Origin: Dinochytrium kinnereticum
Taxonomy: Eukaryota; Chytridiomycota; Chytridiomycetes; Chytridiales; Chytridiaceae
Direction of reading: 5' to 3'
DNA length: 64,000 bases
Assembly: GCA_027604005.1 (NCBI GenBank)
Contig: JADGJT010000058.1
Location: 1 to 64,000 of the forward strand
Of this stretch, positions 51,012 to 63,509 are shown one piece after another (the first letter of the stretch is position 1; each line of letters starts with the position of its first letter). A program made the translations under genes and the position numbers. The notes below the pieces were generated by a model that did not search any database, was not told the origin of the DNA, and saw only the letters and a program-made list of their open reading frames with translations.

Positions 51012-53148
51012 ATGGAGAAATCGGGGAAAGGCGATGGTGCTCTGCTACCAACCAGCATCGCTGATAGCTGGGTTGACCGCCTCACCAAGTTCTATCTCAT
51101 ACCTGAGGGTCCATTCCTGGCAAACTGGGAAAGATTTATGGTTTTGCTGACGGTCATCAGCTGTGTTCTTATCTCGTTTATGGCCGCTTTTAAACACTTT
51201 ACTGAGGCAGCCTGGTCGGTCAGCTACATAATCGACCTCTTTCATTTAATCGACATATACATCAAGTTTCACGTGGCCTACCTTCAAAATGGTTTCTGGG
51301 TTGTGTTTCCAAAGGAAATGGCCGTTCACTACCTGCATTCGATGGAGTTTAAGCTTGATATCATGTTCAGTCTTCCCGTTGACATAATCGCACTCGGTTG
51401 GGCAGGAACAGGCTGGAAAAACTTCATGTACATAGTTTGCCTTACAAGACTTTTCAAGATTCTCAGGGCTGCGAGACTGCTCATTTTCTTTCGTCGCCAG
51501 GAGCGAAAACTGCATGCTTCTTCAGCAGTTCAGATCATCAAGTTTGCGGCTTACCTGATCACGTTGACGCATAGCATAGCATGCATATGGTTTGCTATTG
51601 CGTGCCCTGGTGGAGAGGCCCAGAACTGTGAGACACCTTCTTGGGCCAGGTACCGTGGACTTGTAGGAGATAGCGGATATCGAGTTCCTCTAGGAAGTTT
51701 GTATGTCGAGGCTGTGTATTGGACAGGTTAGATACTGCGACCTGATCCCAGTTTTTACTAAATCGCCTTTAAAAAATATATGTAGTTACAACGATGACCA
51801 CCACTGGCTACGGTGATATCACTCCTCAAAATGATAGCGAAAGAATCTTTGCGTTCATAACCCAAACGGCTGGAATATTCTTCTACAACTACGTGACTGG
51901 TTAGTTCATCCTGTCATTGCCATCTTCTCACAATTTTGATAGGTACTATCGCATCTGCCCTTTCCAACATGGACAGTCGACGTGTCTCCTATCAGCAGAA
52001 GATGGACGCTGTCCGTCAATACATGGGTGATCGTGATATGGATTCTGATATGCAAGAGAGAGTGTTGGACTATTACGACTATATGTGGGAAAGAAACAAA
52101 GGTATCGATGTAAAAAATCTTTTTGAAGACATGCCGAGCACATTCCGAAGTGAAGTGGGATTGAGTCTCAATAATGCCATAATCGAAAAGGTTTTTACTT
52201 GCATGTAGCTTTCTTGTCCTAACCATTTAAAAAGGCCAATATCTTCCAAGGCACTTCGATTGGTTTCAGAAGAATGATCGCAATTGCTATGAAGCTATAC
52301 TTGTTCACTGCAGATGAGTACGTCGTCCACAGGGGTGACCTCGGTCTGGAAATGTACTTTATTACACAAGGCAGGATTGATATTTACTCGACAGACGATG
52401 TGAACCGGCCGACAGCGTCTTTGGTTGAAGGAGCTCATTTTGGTAAGAAGATAACAGGAAAGATAGATATCTGAATCCTCTTATCTTAAAAAAAGGCGAG
52501 TTCCAAATCATCCTCGGATTCCGCCATGAATACTCTGCAAGGGCGGTTTGCAATACCGATATATATGTGCTTTTCAAAGACGATCTTCAGACTGCTTTTG
52601 AGGCATACCCGCAAGACAAGGAGCTTGTCATTAACGCCACCCGTGAAAGATATGCACAGGCGGTCTCTGCCAGAAAGTCTCGCAATATATCTAGTGCCCC
52701 CAATTTAGAGAAGGCATTTGGAGGACATCCCGACGGTGAAGCCCAGGCGAATTCAGAGTTTGACCCACCTAATACCGGCGGCGGAACTATCGCATTTAAA
52801 AGTCGCAAGGAGAGCGGGACGTCTAACTTCATGCGCGACAAGTTCCCCACATCAAGCAGTACCACCGATATAAAGTCCAAAGGATCAAAAGATTATCTGG
52901 CTGAACAAAAGAAAAAAGGACACAAGTCAATGCCGCCCACCTCGTCTTTCGGCAAGAGTAATCCTCGTGGAGTCCTGAGCCCACCACAATCGACAAGTTT
53001 TGGCCCACTAGAGACATCGACAGAGGAAGATATCATCGCGACATCGAATCCTCAAAATGAATCAGAGGATACAAGAGGGAAGCCTTCGCTTCAGAAAAAC
53101 GCCTCGGGGGCCGTGCTCGATGCTGAGGAGGGCAAATTCGATAGCTAG
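51012..53148 (+). CDS. HCN/CNG-type cyclic-nucleotide-gated cation channel
   Basis: Six membrane segments are readable: S1 FMVLLTVISCVLISFMAAF, S2-S3 with SYIIDLFHLIDIYIKFHV and FKLDIMFSLPVDIIAL, and S4 with spaced Arg/Lys (CLTRLFKILRAARLLIFFRR). S5 is IIKFAAYLITLTHSIACIWF. The pore has the filter TTTGYGDITP, and S6 is FAFITQTAGIFFYNYVTGTI. A C-linker (KMDAVRQYMGDRDM) leads to a cyclic-nucleotide-binding domain (EMYFITQGRIDIYS, GAHFGEFQIILGFRHEYSAR). The GYG filter predicts potassium or mixed-cation selectivity. The tail (about 190 residues) is Ser/Lys-rich and disordered. Introns at 51726, 51901, 52190 and 52442 are in phase. Such channels are absent from Dikarya; in Blastocladiella one acts in zoospore phototaxis. 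Confidence 0.94.
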
Positions 53149-53529
53149 GATCTGCCACTGTGTAATTGTTGTATAGCTTTGGGTTCTGTCACATATGTCC
53201 GCCAACCTCCTCCCTTCTGAATGGACTGCGAGAGAAAAACATCTGAAAGATGCGAACTACATTTTCCCATTTATTATCGAGTTTTTGATTCAAATCAGTT
53301 AATTATTCCTTCAATACATATAGAAATCGTAAAGTAAAAAGGGATTAGAATTTTGCAGTTCTTAATTAATAGGGGATTGCAACCTGGTGCCGTCGATAAT
53401 TAATTATAAACGTCGATATTAGTACCATCCGATGGCTCTTTGTGACCTGTGGAAACCTCCAGCAACCATGCTTTTGAACACTGTGTTGATGTTTGCAAAT
53501 TGTGTAACTTCGCTTGAAGAAGAATAGAG

Positions 53530-54596
53530 ATGGAGAGTCCACGCCGATTGTATATCGTCACGGGAGCATCGCGAGGCTTTGGAAGAGCCATTGTTATTGC
53601 ATTGGCCAAATCCGATATCGTTCGCAAACACCATACAGACATTTTGCTGCTTGGGCGGAATGCAGCAGGATTAATGGAGACATCCAGACTTGTACGGCAA
53701 TGTCAGCAGGCAAGAGCCCATCATGTATTCAATGGGATGACTCTGAGCAGGATACTGGGAAAAGCTTAATGCTTCAATCCGCTGACATCGACTTTGGAGC
53801 ATTGAATCTGGAACTGCAATGCGAAGACATTCTGACATCCTTCATCCGCCCCCCATCCACATACGAATGTGCTACTTTGATAAATAATGCTGGATCTCTC
53901 GGTGCATTGACAAGGACCCGTAACATTACTGCATCCATGATTCGATCAGCCTTTGAGGTCAATGTCGTTGCACCTTTCGTTCTTACTAGTGGGTTCCTGA
54001 ACAAGTTCGCCGATGTTTGCAAGTCGATTTCAGTCATCAACATTTCCTCCCTAGCAGCGTAAGTATTCTGTAATGCCTTAAATTATGATTACTTTTCTCG
54101 TCCTCATATGACTATTATTACCCTTTCAATTCACAATAACTCTACTTTGCCTTTGCACATAGTATTGAACCGTTCGATTGTTGGTCATTATATTCTGCAG
54201 GAAAGGCAGCACGCGAGATATTTCATAGAAATGTTGCCCTCGAAGAATTACTCATACAGCAAGAGGCAAACGACTCTCCTACTGGGCCGGAAAGTCCAGT
54301 TCAACCTCGCGTCCGGGTACTAAACTATGCGCCCGGCCCTCTGAATACTGATATGCAGCAGAACATCCGCGATGAAATGCCAGACGTTGCCTTAAGAGCA
54401 ATGTAAGTTCATTGTCCTTTGCCTCGCTAATGTATTATTCTTCGGTAGTTATGTCAAAATGCATGAGGAGGGAAAGCTTGTGGATCCTAATGATTCAGCA
54501 AGAATTCTTGTTCAACTGATGGAGACTGGAAACTTCGAGAATGGTGCACATATTGATTATTTTGACGTATTAGACCCCACTCCTGTTGGAAAATAA
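53530..54596 (+). CDS. Sepiapterin reductase-like SDR
   Basis: Sepiapterin reductase makes tetrahydrobiopterin from 6-pyruvoyl-tetrahydropterin using NADPH. The N-terminal Rossmann motif is YIVTGASRGFGRAIV, followed by ILLLGRN, LINNAGSLGAL, a Ser in SVINISSLAA, the catalytic YSAGK, and the late NYAPGPLNTDMQ. These fit the sepiapterin-reductase subfamily of SDRs better than general SDRs, and length is about 275 residues. A frame change near 53700 requires an intron, most likely GTACGG...GAGCAG (about 62 bp) joining SRL to DTGKS. Two further introns lie before the YSAGK exon and within the last 200 bp. Exact substrate is inferred from similarity only. Confidence 0.82.
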
Positions 54597-54715
54597 GCAA
54601 CCCTGAAGCCATAAAAAAAGCCATTTTCAGCCCTATTTTAAAAAACAACTATTATCAGAAGATTAGCCAAATTCGTAATTAAAAAAGAAATTGAAATCGA
54701 ATTTGTGTTGGTAAG

Positions 54716-55937
54716 ATGGGTAGAAAAAAAAAGGTCCCCGACCCGACCGATCCTCGATATCCAAACCAAACACCATTCCGGATATCCGAAAGATCATTTA
54801 AGAGGAAACCTATACCGGATGAACTCATGCAGACGGTGGTTAGCTCAATGAATCCAATTGCGATGGAAGAAATTGAGCTGCCAGGCATAGCATCCCAACT
54901 TTGCCATTCCCCCAACAACCAGACGATTCGAGCATTCACTTTCAAGAACCACCCTGGCCTTGTTTACATACCTAATCCATTCACGAACTCTGCTCAGGTG
55001 GATATAATCACACACTGTTTAAGAGACTGGGCCAGGCATCCTAACGTCACAAATCTGGACACGCATTACTTCTTGCCCAGCGAAGGGCTGTGGAATGCCC
55101 ATGAAAAGCAACAGCGGGATTTTAAAAGAGGAATAGCTGACACAGCTATTTTGGAGAGACGAATTAATACTGAAGAAAACGGAGGCTTGTATGAGGAGAC
55201 ACAGCAATATCCGCCTCAAAACAAGACTCCATCCAACGTATCCATCGACATAGATCCCCCTACCTCTCCAACCCCAAATTTAGTGCCTGTCAAAGTCTCG
55301 GACGGTGTTCGCAAACTAAGATGGGCTTCCATCGGACTGCAATATCACTGGGCCACTAAGGAGTACCACACAAGCCGTAATGCCCCCATCCCACCTTTAA
55401 TTGCGGAGCTCTCCACAGCCATTGTCAAGTGCGTGGAGAAAATTACTGGATACCCTGCTGAACTTTACGATCCAGAGGCTGGGATTATCAACTTCTATCA
55501 GCTCGGTGATAGCTTAACAGCACATCAAGATAGAAGCGAAATCAACAAGAACGCCCCGCTTGTGTCTTTGAGGTAGACATTCTTTTCTCTTATTTGTCTA
55601 ATCTCGTCCGCAGTCTTGGGAACTCCTGTATTTTTCTCTTTGGAACAGAGAGTCGGGAAGAAGATGTTCCCACACCAGTTCTGCTTCAGAGTGGAGACAT
55701 TGTCATCATGTCTGGCGCTTCAAGGCAATGCTTCCATGGTACGCGCCAATACATTCCTTCTTGTCTAATGTGTTCATAGGAGTCCCTCGTATTCTTTCAG
55801 ATACGACCCCACAATTCCTAACAGAATTGTCATCCGACCCAGACCTTGAGCATGTGGTTAAATTCATGTCCTCAACGCGTCTCAATATCAATGTCCGGCA
55901 GGTGTATGAACCTAAAGGAGATCTTAGAAACCCATGA
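54716..55937 (+). CDS. ALKBH1: AlkB homologue 1-type 2-oxoglutarate dioxygenase
   Basis: ALKBH1 proteins are Fe(II)/2-oxoglutarate dioxygenases reported to demethylate tRNA and DNA. The N-terminal half is HPGLVYIPNPFTNSAQ, and KLRWASIGLQYHWATKEY is typical of the subfamily. The jelly-roll iron site is His-x-Asp in LTAHQDRSE with the distal His in ASRQCFHGVPR, and the 2OG-binding Arg pair lies in TRLNINVRQV. Two introns (55573-55612, and one splitting HG|VPR at about 55740-55783) keep phase. Product is about 380 residues. Its stop (TGA, 55935) overlaps an ATG in the next frame, so the following kinase gene begins almost at once. Confidence 0.93.
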
Positions 55938-56002
55938 AGAGGTTCAGTCTTCTAAGGATGATGAAAATCAACATAGAGCAGAATAATAGAAAATTGGAAA
56001 TA

Positions 56003-58415
56003 ATGGGATCAGAGATGAATCAGGGTTCGCAAGACGTATCTGACAGCATAATTGACCCCAGTCACAGCATACTACCGCCTTTTACCACCCCTCGGACCCC
56101 GAGATCTCTCCATCGTTTGAAAGGTGCGCCCGCAAAGGATATTCTTTTGTCATCTGCGCCAAAGTTTGCGACGGGTTCAAGTGATTCTGCGCAAGAGCTT
56201 CCAAAGTGGGCGCTGGTCCAGCAGCAAAAAGCGGCAAGAGGTGGTAAAACTGTCCAGCCATTGGAAGAGATTGTGAGAGACGGGGTAAGAGAGCTTATGC
56301 TTGGTGCGGAGGGGATAATTCGAAATCCTACACTGGACCGGGACAAGCGACTAGTGCATAATAAGAAGCGGCACAGCAGACTTGGAAAAGGAAAATCCAT
56401 TGAGGAAGAGCTTTGTAGGCTTGAGCAGGAGCAGGCCACAGGGTTCTCAAGACCTAATCTTAACGAGAAAGAGCTTGGGAAAGAGCTTGGCAAATCACAT
56501 CACAAGCTTAGTCAACTTACCATCTCCGGAAGCAGGCAGCTACAAAGTACGGTATCACTGCAGAGCCGAAACAACTCTACCTTTAGACAAAGATCCGCTA
56601 CCGATAGTTCAGAAAAACTTTCGAATTCTACTCAGTCCCTCGCCTCAAAAGATCATCGTAGGAATAGATCAAAGACTGACTCATCTGTCGGTGACCCGTC
56701 AGAATCGGAAGGGCGTGAAAGCGAAGTCTCCGACATGAGAAATCTCACGCCAAGTCAATCGGCTCGTCAGTTGAATTTGCGAGGCCCTGATCGCAAGCCT
56801 GAGGTCCAAAATCTGGATTCATTTATGAGGAGCAAGTCTTCAGCGTTGGCGGGGAGCACTGAGTATTTTGCTCCTTTACGCGGGCCTTCCAAGTTACCAC
56901 CTGTGTCGAGAGAGGAGCAACGGCAGTGGGATCGCGCTTACAGGAAGGGCGAAAGGCGGGCATTTAATACGAAGGATTTTGATTCGTATTCTGGAAGACC
57001 ACTGAAAAGAATGGACCTTTCATCGCTCCCCAACGAGTCCTTAAGATCGCCATTGGATGCTATGGCCACTATGTCGTCATATTTGTATGATCAGTCACCT
57101 TCAAAAGGCTATAAGCGATCTGACTTTGAGTTTATTGATTGTATTGGGAGAGGTTCATGTGCAAGGATCATGTTGGGAACTCTGACATCGACCACCGCGC
57201 GAGCTTCAGATAGAAGACCATATGCCGTGAAAGTGATGAATAAGAGTGATTTGGTTAAAATTCCGAATGGTGCAGAATCGGCGTTAAACGAGAGAAATAT
57301 TATGAGGACACTTGCTCATAATTTTGTGGTTCCATATGTTGATAGTTTTCAAGATAATGAGTGCTTGTACATTGTAATGGGGTTTATGCCCTTTAATATT
57401 AGAGCTTTGCTCGAGAGGGAGAAGGTTAGCTACTTTCTTCCTTCTATCATTATTAACACTGAACGTCTACTTTCATGGAAAATTAAAGCGCCTAAATGAT
57501 GATGCCGCCCGCTTCTACGTGTATGTTAAATAATTAAAAAATCTAAAGTTGATGAATTCTAATCCCACGCTTTTGAAATAGAGCCGAAACTTCCATCGCG
57601 ATCGACTGGCTCCACTCCAAAGGAATTCTCTACCGTGACGTTAAGCCAGACAACATCCTAATCGATGTGGAAGGCCATATTAAGCTTTGTGATTTTGGAG
57701 CATCCGACCGAAGAGCCTTGGACGGGTGCAACGCATTCATCGGCACTGGAGTTTACATGGCACCGGAGGTGGTTCTCGGATGTACTTATGGCAAATCTGT
57801 GGATTGGTGGGGAGTTGGATCATTGGTTTATGAGCTGCTTGGTGGGTCGTCTTTCGTTCTTAAGATGATGAACTTACTCTCAATACTATTTTGCTAGCTG
57901 GTCAGGCACCTTTTGCAAGATCACCTGGTAGTGGCGCGTCACTTGGTGCCAGAGCAGACCCCGAATCTTTTCTTAACATACTCGACGCGCCTCTCAACCT
58001 TCCCAAAACAATCTTCAGCGACCAAGCAAGTGACCTTATCCTCAAACTCATGTGCCGACAGCCCGAAAAACGACTCGGTACACGAGGAGGTCTTCAAGAG
58101 CTTCGATGCCACCCATGGTTCAAATTCATACCATCCTGGACAAAAGCCGAAGAAGGTGGCTTACCACCTCCTTTTTACCCAACGGATTTTAAGAAGAGTA
58201 AGATGGAGGATCCTACTCAAATTCCTAATGGTGGCGAGATGGGGTGGTGCCTTGGGAATGGGAAGTATAGGACGGATGGGGAGGTTGGAGCATTGAGGGA
58301 GGTTGCTGCCCCTGAGGAGGATAGAGGGGAATGGGCGCGAAAGATAGAATATCATATTCTGGAAAATAATGGCTTCGGGGGCGATATGAGCTTGCAGCTC
58401 TTTCAGCTGTGGTGA
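56003..58415 (+). CDS. AGC-family serine/threonine kinase with long N-terminus
   Basis: The first 375 residues or so are Ser/Arg/Lys-rich and disordered. The kinase domain begins at [18 protein letters not shown] (Gly loop) and has YAVKVMNK (ATP-binding Lys), ALNERNIM (helix C Glu), [15 protein letters not shown] (catalytic loop), KLCDFGAS and [13 protein letters not shown] (activation segment). [15 protein letters not shown] and EKRLGTRGG come next, with the AGC-typical [10 protein letters not shown]. The alanine (GSCARIML) in place of the usual glycine-rich third Gly is seen directly. Introns at about 57423, 57520 and 57841 keep phase. The start is ambiguous: an ATG at 55934 overlaps the ALKBH1 stop, and 56003 (MGSEMNQ) is the next good choice. 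The subfamily is not resolved. Confidence 0.88.
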
Positions 58416-58486
58416 ACTGAATAAAGATGATGGCTCTTACGGTGATTTCGGACAGTTCAATTTGTGTGTGACAATTAATAGTTGGA

Positions 58487-59307
58487 ATGGGTCTGTTAAC
58501 GGTGCTTCGCAAGATCAAGAGCAAGGAGAAGGAAGTCCGCATTTTGATGCTGTAAGTTGGGTTCGGATATGATCAGACGTTATATATCTTAAGGCGATGG
58601 TGGTTGATTGAACTAGGGGATTGGACAATGCCGGCAAGACAACCATCCTTAAAAGGATAAACGGTGAAGACGTGAACACCATATCTCCAACACTGGGTTT
58701 TAACATTAAGACTCTCGAGCACGAAGGGTAATCTCACACCCTTTTCGTCGTCCAATGCATTAAATATAAGATTCCCGTATGATTTAACCAAAACACACTT
58801 TTGGTTTTCAACAGCTTCAAGCTTAACATATGGGATGTTGGAGGCCAAAAATCCATTCGATCCTATTGGAGAAACTACTTTGAGCAAACTGACGGTCTCG
58901 TCTGGGTCGTGGACTCTGCTGACCGACCCGATAGATTACTGGCCTGCAAAATGGAGCTTGCTGGTCTTCTAAAAGAGGAGGTGAGTTTTTTTTTGGTTAT
59001 ATTCCTTTACCTGAATGTCTCTTTCGCATGATTAGAGACTGGCTGGAGCCTCGCTATTAATTTTAGCGAACAAGCAGGACTTACCGTCAGCTTTGACTAA
59101 GGAACAGATTGCTGAGGTGACTTCTTTGTTTGTTGGTTGAGTGGAAATAACCAGTTGTTTTTCCCCCGATCAGGCGCTTGATCTCCAATCTATCCAAACC
59201 CATCATTGGCACATTGAATCCTGCAGTGCAATGTCTGGTGAAAATCTTCTATCAGGCATGAATTGGATCGTTGGAGACATTGCCTCTCGTATCTTTGTGC
59301 TTGACTA
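58487..59307 (+). CDS. ARL2: ADP-ribosylation factor-like GTPase 2
   Basis: ARL2 works with tubulin cofactor D and ELMOD/BART proteins in tubulin folding and mitochondrial and microtubule functions. The N-terminus [19 protein letters not shown] has the family Gly2. The G motifs are [10 protein letters not shown] (P-loop), [15 protein letters not shown] (switch I), [19 protein letters not shown] (switch II), [12 protein letters not shown] (NKxD) and [11 protein letters not shown] (SA motif). The subfamily end is SRIFVLD. Five exons; introns start at 58556, about 58728, 58981 and 59117. About 185 residues. ARL2 and ARL3 are close, but [10 protein letters not shown] and the WVVDSADR loop fit ARL2. 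Not specific to flagellates. Confidence 0.95.
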
Positions 59308-59438
59308 AAATGGCCCACCCCTATTTTATATCATCTTCCTTGTTATTCTGTCAACCATCCTCATCCACAGCTTTACAATGCTATATGTATTTAATGAAGA
59401 CATATTTTCTAAGACAAAAATCAGCATTGAGGCTGGAG

Positions 59439-62400
59439 TTAAGTTTGACTTGGGTAATCGAATAACGGGGAAATAGGCATTGGCCATGGCCTTACACCGC
59501 CCGGACCGCCTGCCCATAATGGTGATAAGATTTCTCTTTCTACGCCTATTTAGCAAATGAAAACAAAATGTGAGTTTTCAAACCAACTAAAAAAACAACA
59601 AACAAAAAAGCAAGGATCTCCCTACCTTTCGTTACTTGCGGCTTTCGCTCCATCACTGCCATCGATTTTACCTGCGCATGTTTTGGTTTCGTCTTCCCTG
59701 TTGCCATCGCAACCTTGGCAGGTGACAATGGCCTCCTCGGGGCTATTCTCTTGACATTTGGAGCCTGATCCGCCTCCAGAGGCTTTTTTCGGAAAGGCGA
59801 AGCTCTACCACCCTTATTAACCGACTTTCGAGAAGGCGAAGTTGGCCGGCCAGCGCGTGGCGAGAAGGCTGCTAAGTCATCTAAAGGGTCACCAGTCGCC
59901 GGGTAAATCGGAATCCTCGAAGGTGACCAGCCGTCACGTCCACCCGTACCTCCATTTCGCTCCTCCGAGCGATCACCCAGCACAAAAATCGTTTCGTCGT
60001 CGCCATCATCATTATCATCGAAATAGCTGAGCCGAGACGGTGATCGTGGTCTAACAGTATTGGTTGGGACAATGAGAGGGTCTTGTCGAATCCTGCGGAA
60101 GGCTTGTTTCGGTTTTTCTTCTGTCACGGGTTCAAGGATGGGGATGGTTGGTTGAGACTGTGGACGCTTTTTTTTTGTTGATGTATATGATCTGGGGATA
60201 GGGATGGTAGAGAGCTCAGAGAGGAGGGATGGGGCTTTCCGGCGGATGGTGTCAAGGAGAGCGTCAAGGCGGTATTGTGTCCAATCGATTTCTCGCTATT
60301 GAAAAAAAGAACGAAAGGGAGAGGGAGTAAGAAAATCTAACAATAGAGAAAAGAAACAGCTACCTTTAGCCGCGAATACCTATCCTGAACTTCAGCCTTC
60401 AACTGTTCCCTCTTACATTCCAAGAACTCCAACCTCACCAACTCTCTTGTGCGATACAACACCGTCTCACAAAACACCAACCTCCCTTTCCTCAATGGCG
60501 GGGGTTTCCCAGTGTCCATTCCACCCCCACTTTCTTCAACCGAAAAAACAACCCCATACCTCTCCTTTTCCCTTCCACACCCCTCCACGAAATCCTTTCC
60601 CAGAATGCCAATCACTCCACCAGCGAGTCCTTCTGAGGGATGAAACCCAAGGACGTCGAGACGAGAAAGCGGGGAATGGGTCGCGTGAAGGAGATTTAGA
60701 TGGTGCGTTAGTTTGGTAAAGAAGGCGGGTGTAATCTCGGGAGAAATGAAGTTTAGGAAGAGGTCTGTAGGGGATGTTAGAGAGAGGAGATAGGAAGTTG
60801 GGGCTGAAGATTTGGAGCCCTGGTTTCGGTTTTTAACAGTTTAGTTAAAAAAAAAACGGAAGTTGCTTTGTATCTGGAAAAGGAGTTACCTTGCTGAAGA
60901 TTGTGAAGGTTAGACGTTCGGTTGTGGTGTCGTATGGATTTGGGTAGCCCTCCACCGTGACGGGGATTGATTTAACGTAAGAAACTAAAAAACCAATCAG
61001 GGAAATAACAAAAGGAATAGCCATGATTAATCTTCTAACCAAATGATAATCAATAAAAGTACACCAAAAATAAACAAAGTGGCTTTTCATACCTTCGACC
61101 ACCTCCTCCCTCCCCAAAGTTAACAAGACAAAAATCTTCTTTCTTAACATCCTCTCTTCATCCGTTAACTCTTCCCCACCTTCCTCCGTCACCCCAGGCA
61201 TTAAATCTGACATTAACTCTTTCCATGGTTTAGGCTGAGTCACTTGCATGGGATCGGGAATGCCTCCAGAGAGCAAAATGACGGGGTGGCGTTTTGTTAC
61301 TATGTTGAGCGATTGGATAAGGGACGTCTTTAGGAGAGAGTAGTGGACCTGGGGAGTTAAGGGGAGTTTAAGGATTAGAGAAATGCATAAGTAATTTAGT
61401 CTGTTAGAATAGGGGTGGCGTATTGAGTGGGGAGAGGACGGTTTACCTGAGTTCTTTCGTAGTCTAAACGGATATCAGTGATAACCTCATCCCAAGCGGA
61501 TGGGACGAATTCAAGGGTTAGAAGTTCGACCTTTCGGTAATTGTTTACGATTTCTCGGAACGTTAACGCCATCGCGGAACCAGGTGAGAATATCTGTATG
61601 TCGGCCAAATATCTAAAGGGAAAAGTCAGCAGAGAGAAAAAAGATTAAGGACAGCAGAGAGAAAAAAAGGGGCCATTGCACGTTAAAAGAACTCACCTTT
61701 TGGGATCGACCAGAATCTCCCTAACGCGATCCTTCACCAGCTCCCCAAACCCCTCAAAAGCCTCCCCAATCCCATCCCCATCGAACCTCCATCCATGTCT
61801 CTTCACCAGTGTCCGAAAACTAAACTGATTACAAAAAGAAGTCCAATGAAAAAAAGCATCCTCCGTGGGGGCTTTCACTGTGATCTTGTATCGCTGAAGT
61901 GCGGGCGGTTGAGGTAGTGGGTGAATGCAGATACGTATCTGAAATTGCTGAGAGTTGGGGTAGGATGGAGATTGTATAGTCGATGTGATGTCTTTAATCC
62001 ATTCAACTGTTTTCAGGGACAATATGGATACGTTTAATCAACCTCGTTTTCCCGTCCTTTTTTTTAAGGCAAATATTTGAAACAGACCATCCCCGTTTTC
62101 AAAACTTGGCCCGACATCAGACCCTTCAGACCCAGTTGAAACCTTTTTACCATGATGGACGGTTATACCAATCTCCTCTGCTAGCTCCATATCTCTCCTT
62201 TCCTTCATCTTTTTCAGTCTCATCGCTTTGGCTTCCTCCTCATCCCAGGCCAATGGAACGCGTCGAGAAAACGACGGGCTGATATGAGTGTGAGCTACCA
62301 ACCCTCTTGGTATTCTTGTGGCGAGTTTTGAGGCGGCTTCGGTGGAGTTTAGCGATGGTGGTTTGTAGGATGGGTAGTTTGTGGCTCCTGATAACGGCTT

Positions 62401-62439
62401 TGCGTGCGCATGAATGAGGAAGGGGTCAGTATTCCACAT
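59439..62439 (-). CDS. Large uncharacterised protein, eight or more exons
   Basis: I cannot assign this to a family. Segments on the minus strand join in phase: the ATG at 62439 (MWNTDPFLIHAHAKPL), KRTGKRVEWIKD across a 36-bp intron, RYLADIQIFSPGSAMAL, DIRLDYERTQ, VHYSLLKTSLIQSLNIVTKR, VSYVKSIPVTVEGYPNPYDT, LFLNFISPEITPAFF, VLGFHPSEGLAGGVIGIL and EIDWTQYRLDALLDTI. A Ser/Pro/Arg-rich tail with SPRAGRPTSPSRKS ends in the last exon (59439-59529). The total is about 780 residues. N-terminal and middle parts look folded; the last 200 are disordered and basic. The start lies 42 bp from the divergent methyltransferase-like gene. It is not a transposon gene by any visible motif. Confidence 0.7.
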
Positions 62440-62481
62440 ATTTTTTGTTTGGAAATTGTCGAAAAGAAATACTGAAGTGTA

Positions 62482-63509
62482 ATGTCTTGGACAAAAGTTG
62501 ACGATGCTTGGGAGGAGGTTGCGGATCTATTCTCGATCAAGGGGTCGATGCATCACAACACACATGTCAATCAAAAGGAGCCAAGTTTAGACGTGTCGCT
62601 TTTAATTGAAGAGGAGAATGGTGGTGCAGTGGTTGGGAAGCGGTCTGGCAAAGCCATATCGACAAGACAAAGGGTCACTTTGAGGATTCAGCAAGATCGC
62701 ACGGCATTAGGAAATCTTGGGACGACTGGATCTGTTGTTTGGGATTCTGGAGTGATTGCTGCGAGGATTTTTGTAAATGCTGAGTATCTTTCTGGAAGTG
62801 ATATATTGAACGTGCGAGGGAGAAAGTTGAGGGTTGAATTGAGTGAAAGTAGTATTGATCGAGCCTCTTTTTCCCCTCCCTCTTTGGTACGGAAAGCGTT
62901 TTAGAGCTTGGTGCAGGCACTGGCATTGTTTCTCTTGGAGTGGCGGCTTCGGGTGCCTCACAAGTGATCGTGACGGATCAGTTAAACGTTGTAAAGCTTG
63001 CGCAGAAGAATTTCAAGGCAAACTCGGAGGATTTAAAATCACCAACTTATGTGGAGTTTGTAGAGCTCTTGTGGGGTGATGAGGAGAGTTATCATATTTT
63101 CGATAGCTTGAAACCAGAAGATGCTTCACAGGACCCACCTTCACTGGATTTCATCATTGCAAGCGACTGCGTTTACAACGACTCCATTGTCCCCGCACTG
63201 GTTACAACGCTTCACTCCCTAACCAAATCCTCTGATTCGCGCAAACGGATCGGATCACCGGCACGGCAACCTGCACTTGCAAGGAGTGATGAACCTGCCC
63301 CACCGGAGATGGCAACAAAAGTTGTTATCATCCAAGAACTTCGAGCAGAGGAAGTCCATGCCCTTTTATTGGAGATGATGATAGCCAAAGGCTTTGAAAT
63401 CTGGCGCGTTCCTTCGGAATGGATCGCAAAGGTTTCCAATGAATCTCGAACATCAAGCTGCATCGCCTACATAGCTTGGCTGTCCGATTGCCGTAATCAC
63501 TTCAGCTAG
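62482..63509 (+). CDS. Methyltransferase-16 (METTL21-like) lysine methyltransferase
   Basis: Members of this seven-beta-strand family methylate lysines in chaperones, VCP or elongation factors. TTGSVVWDSGVIAARIFVN is the conserved lead-in, followed by motif I ELGAGTGIVSLGVAASGA, VIVTDQLNVVKLAQKNFKAN (motif post I) and LDFIIASDCVYNDSIVPAL (a DxxY-type motif, here D-C-V-Y). The C-terminus has FEIWRVPSEWIAK. An intron falls just before motif I; its exact donor is unresolved because GTGATA, GTGCGA and GTAGTA are all possible and none yields the full VLELGAG text. The start MSWTKVDDAWEEV (62482) is only 42 bp from the divergent upstream gene. Confidence 0.82.
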
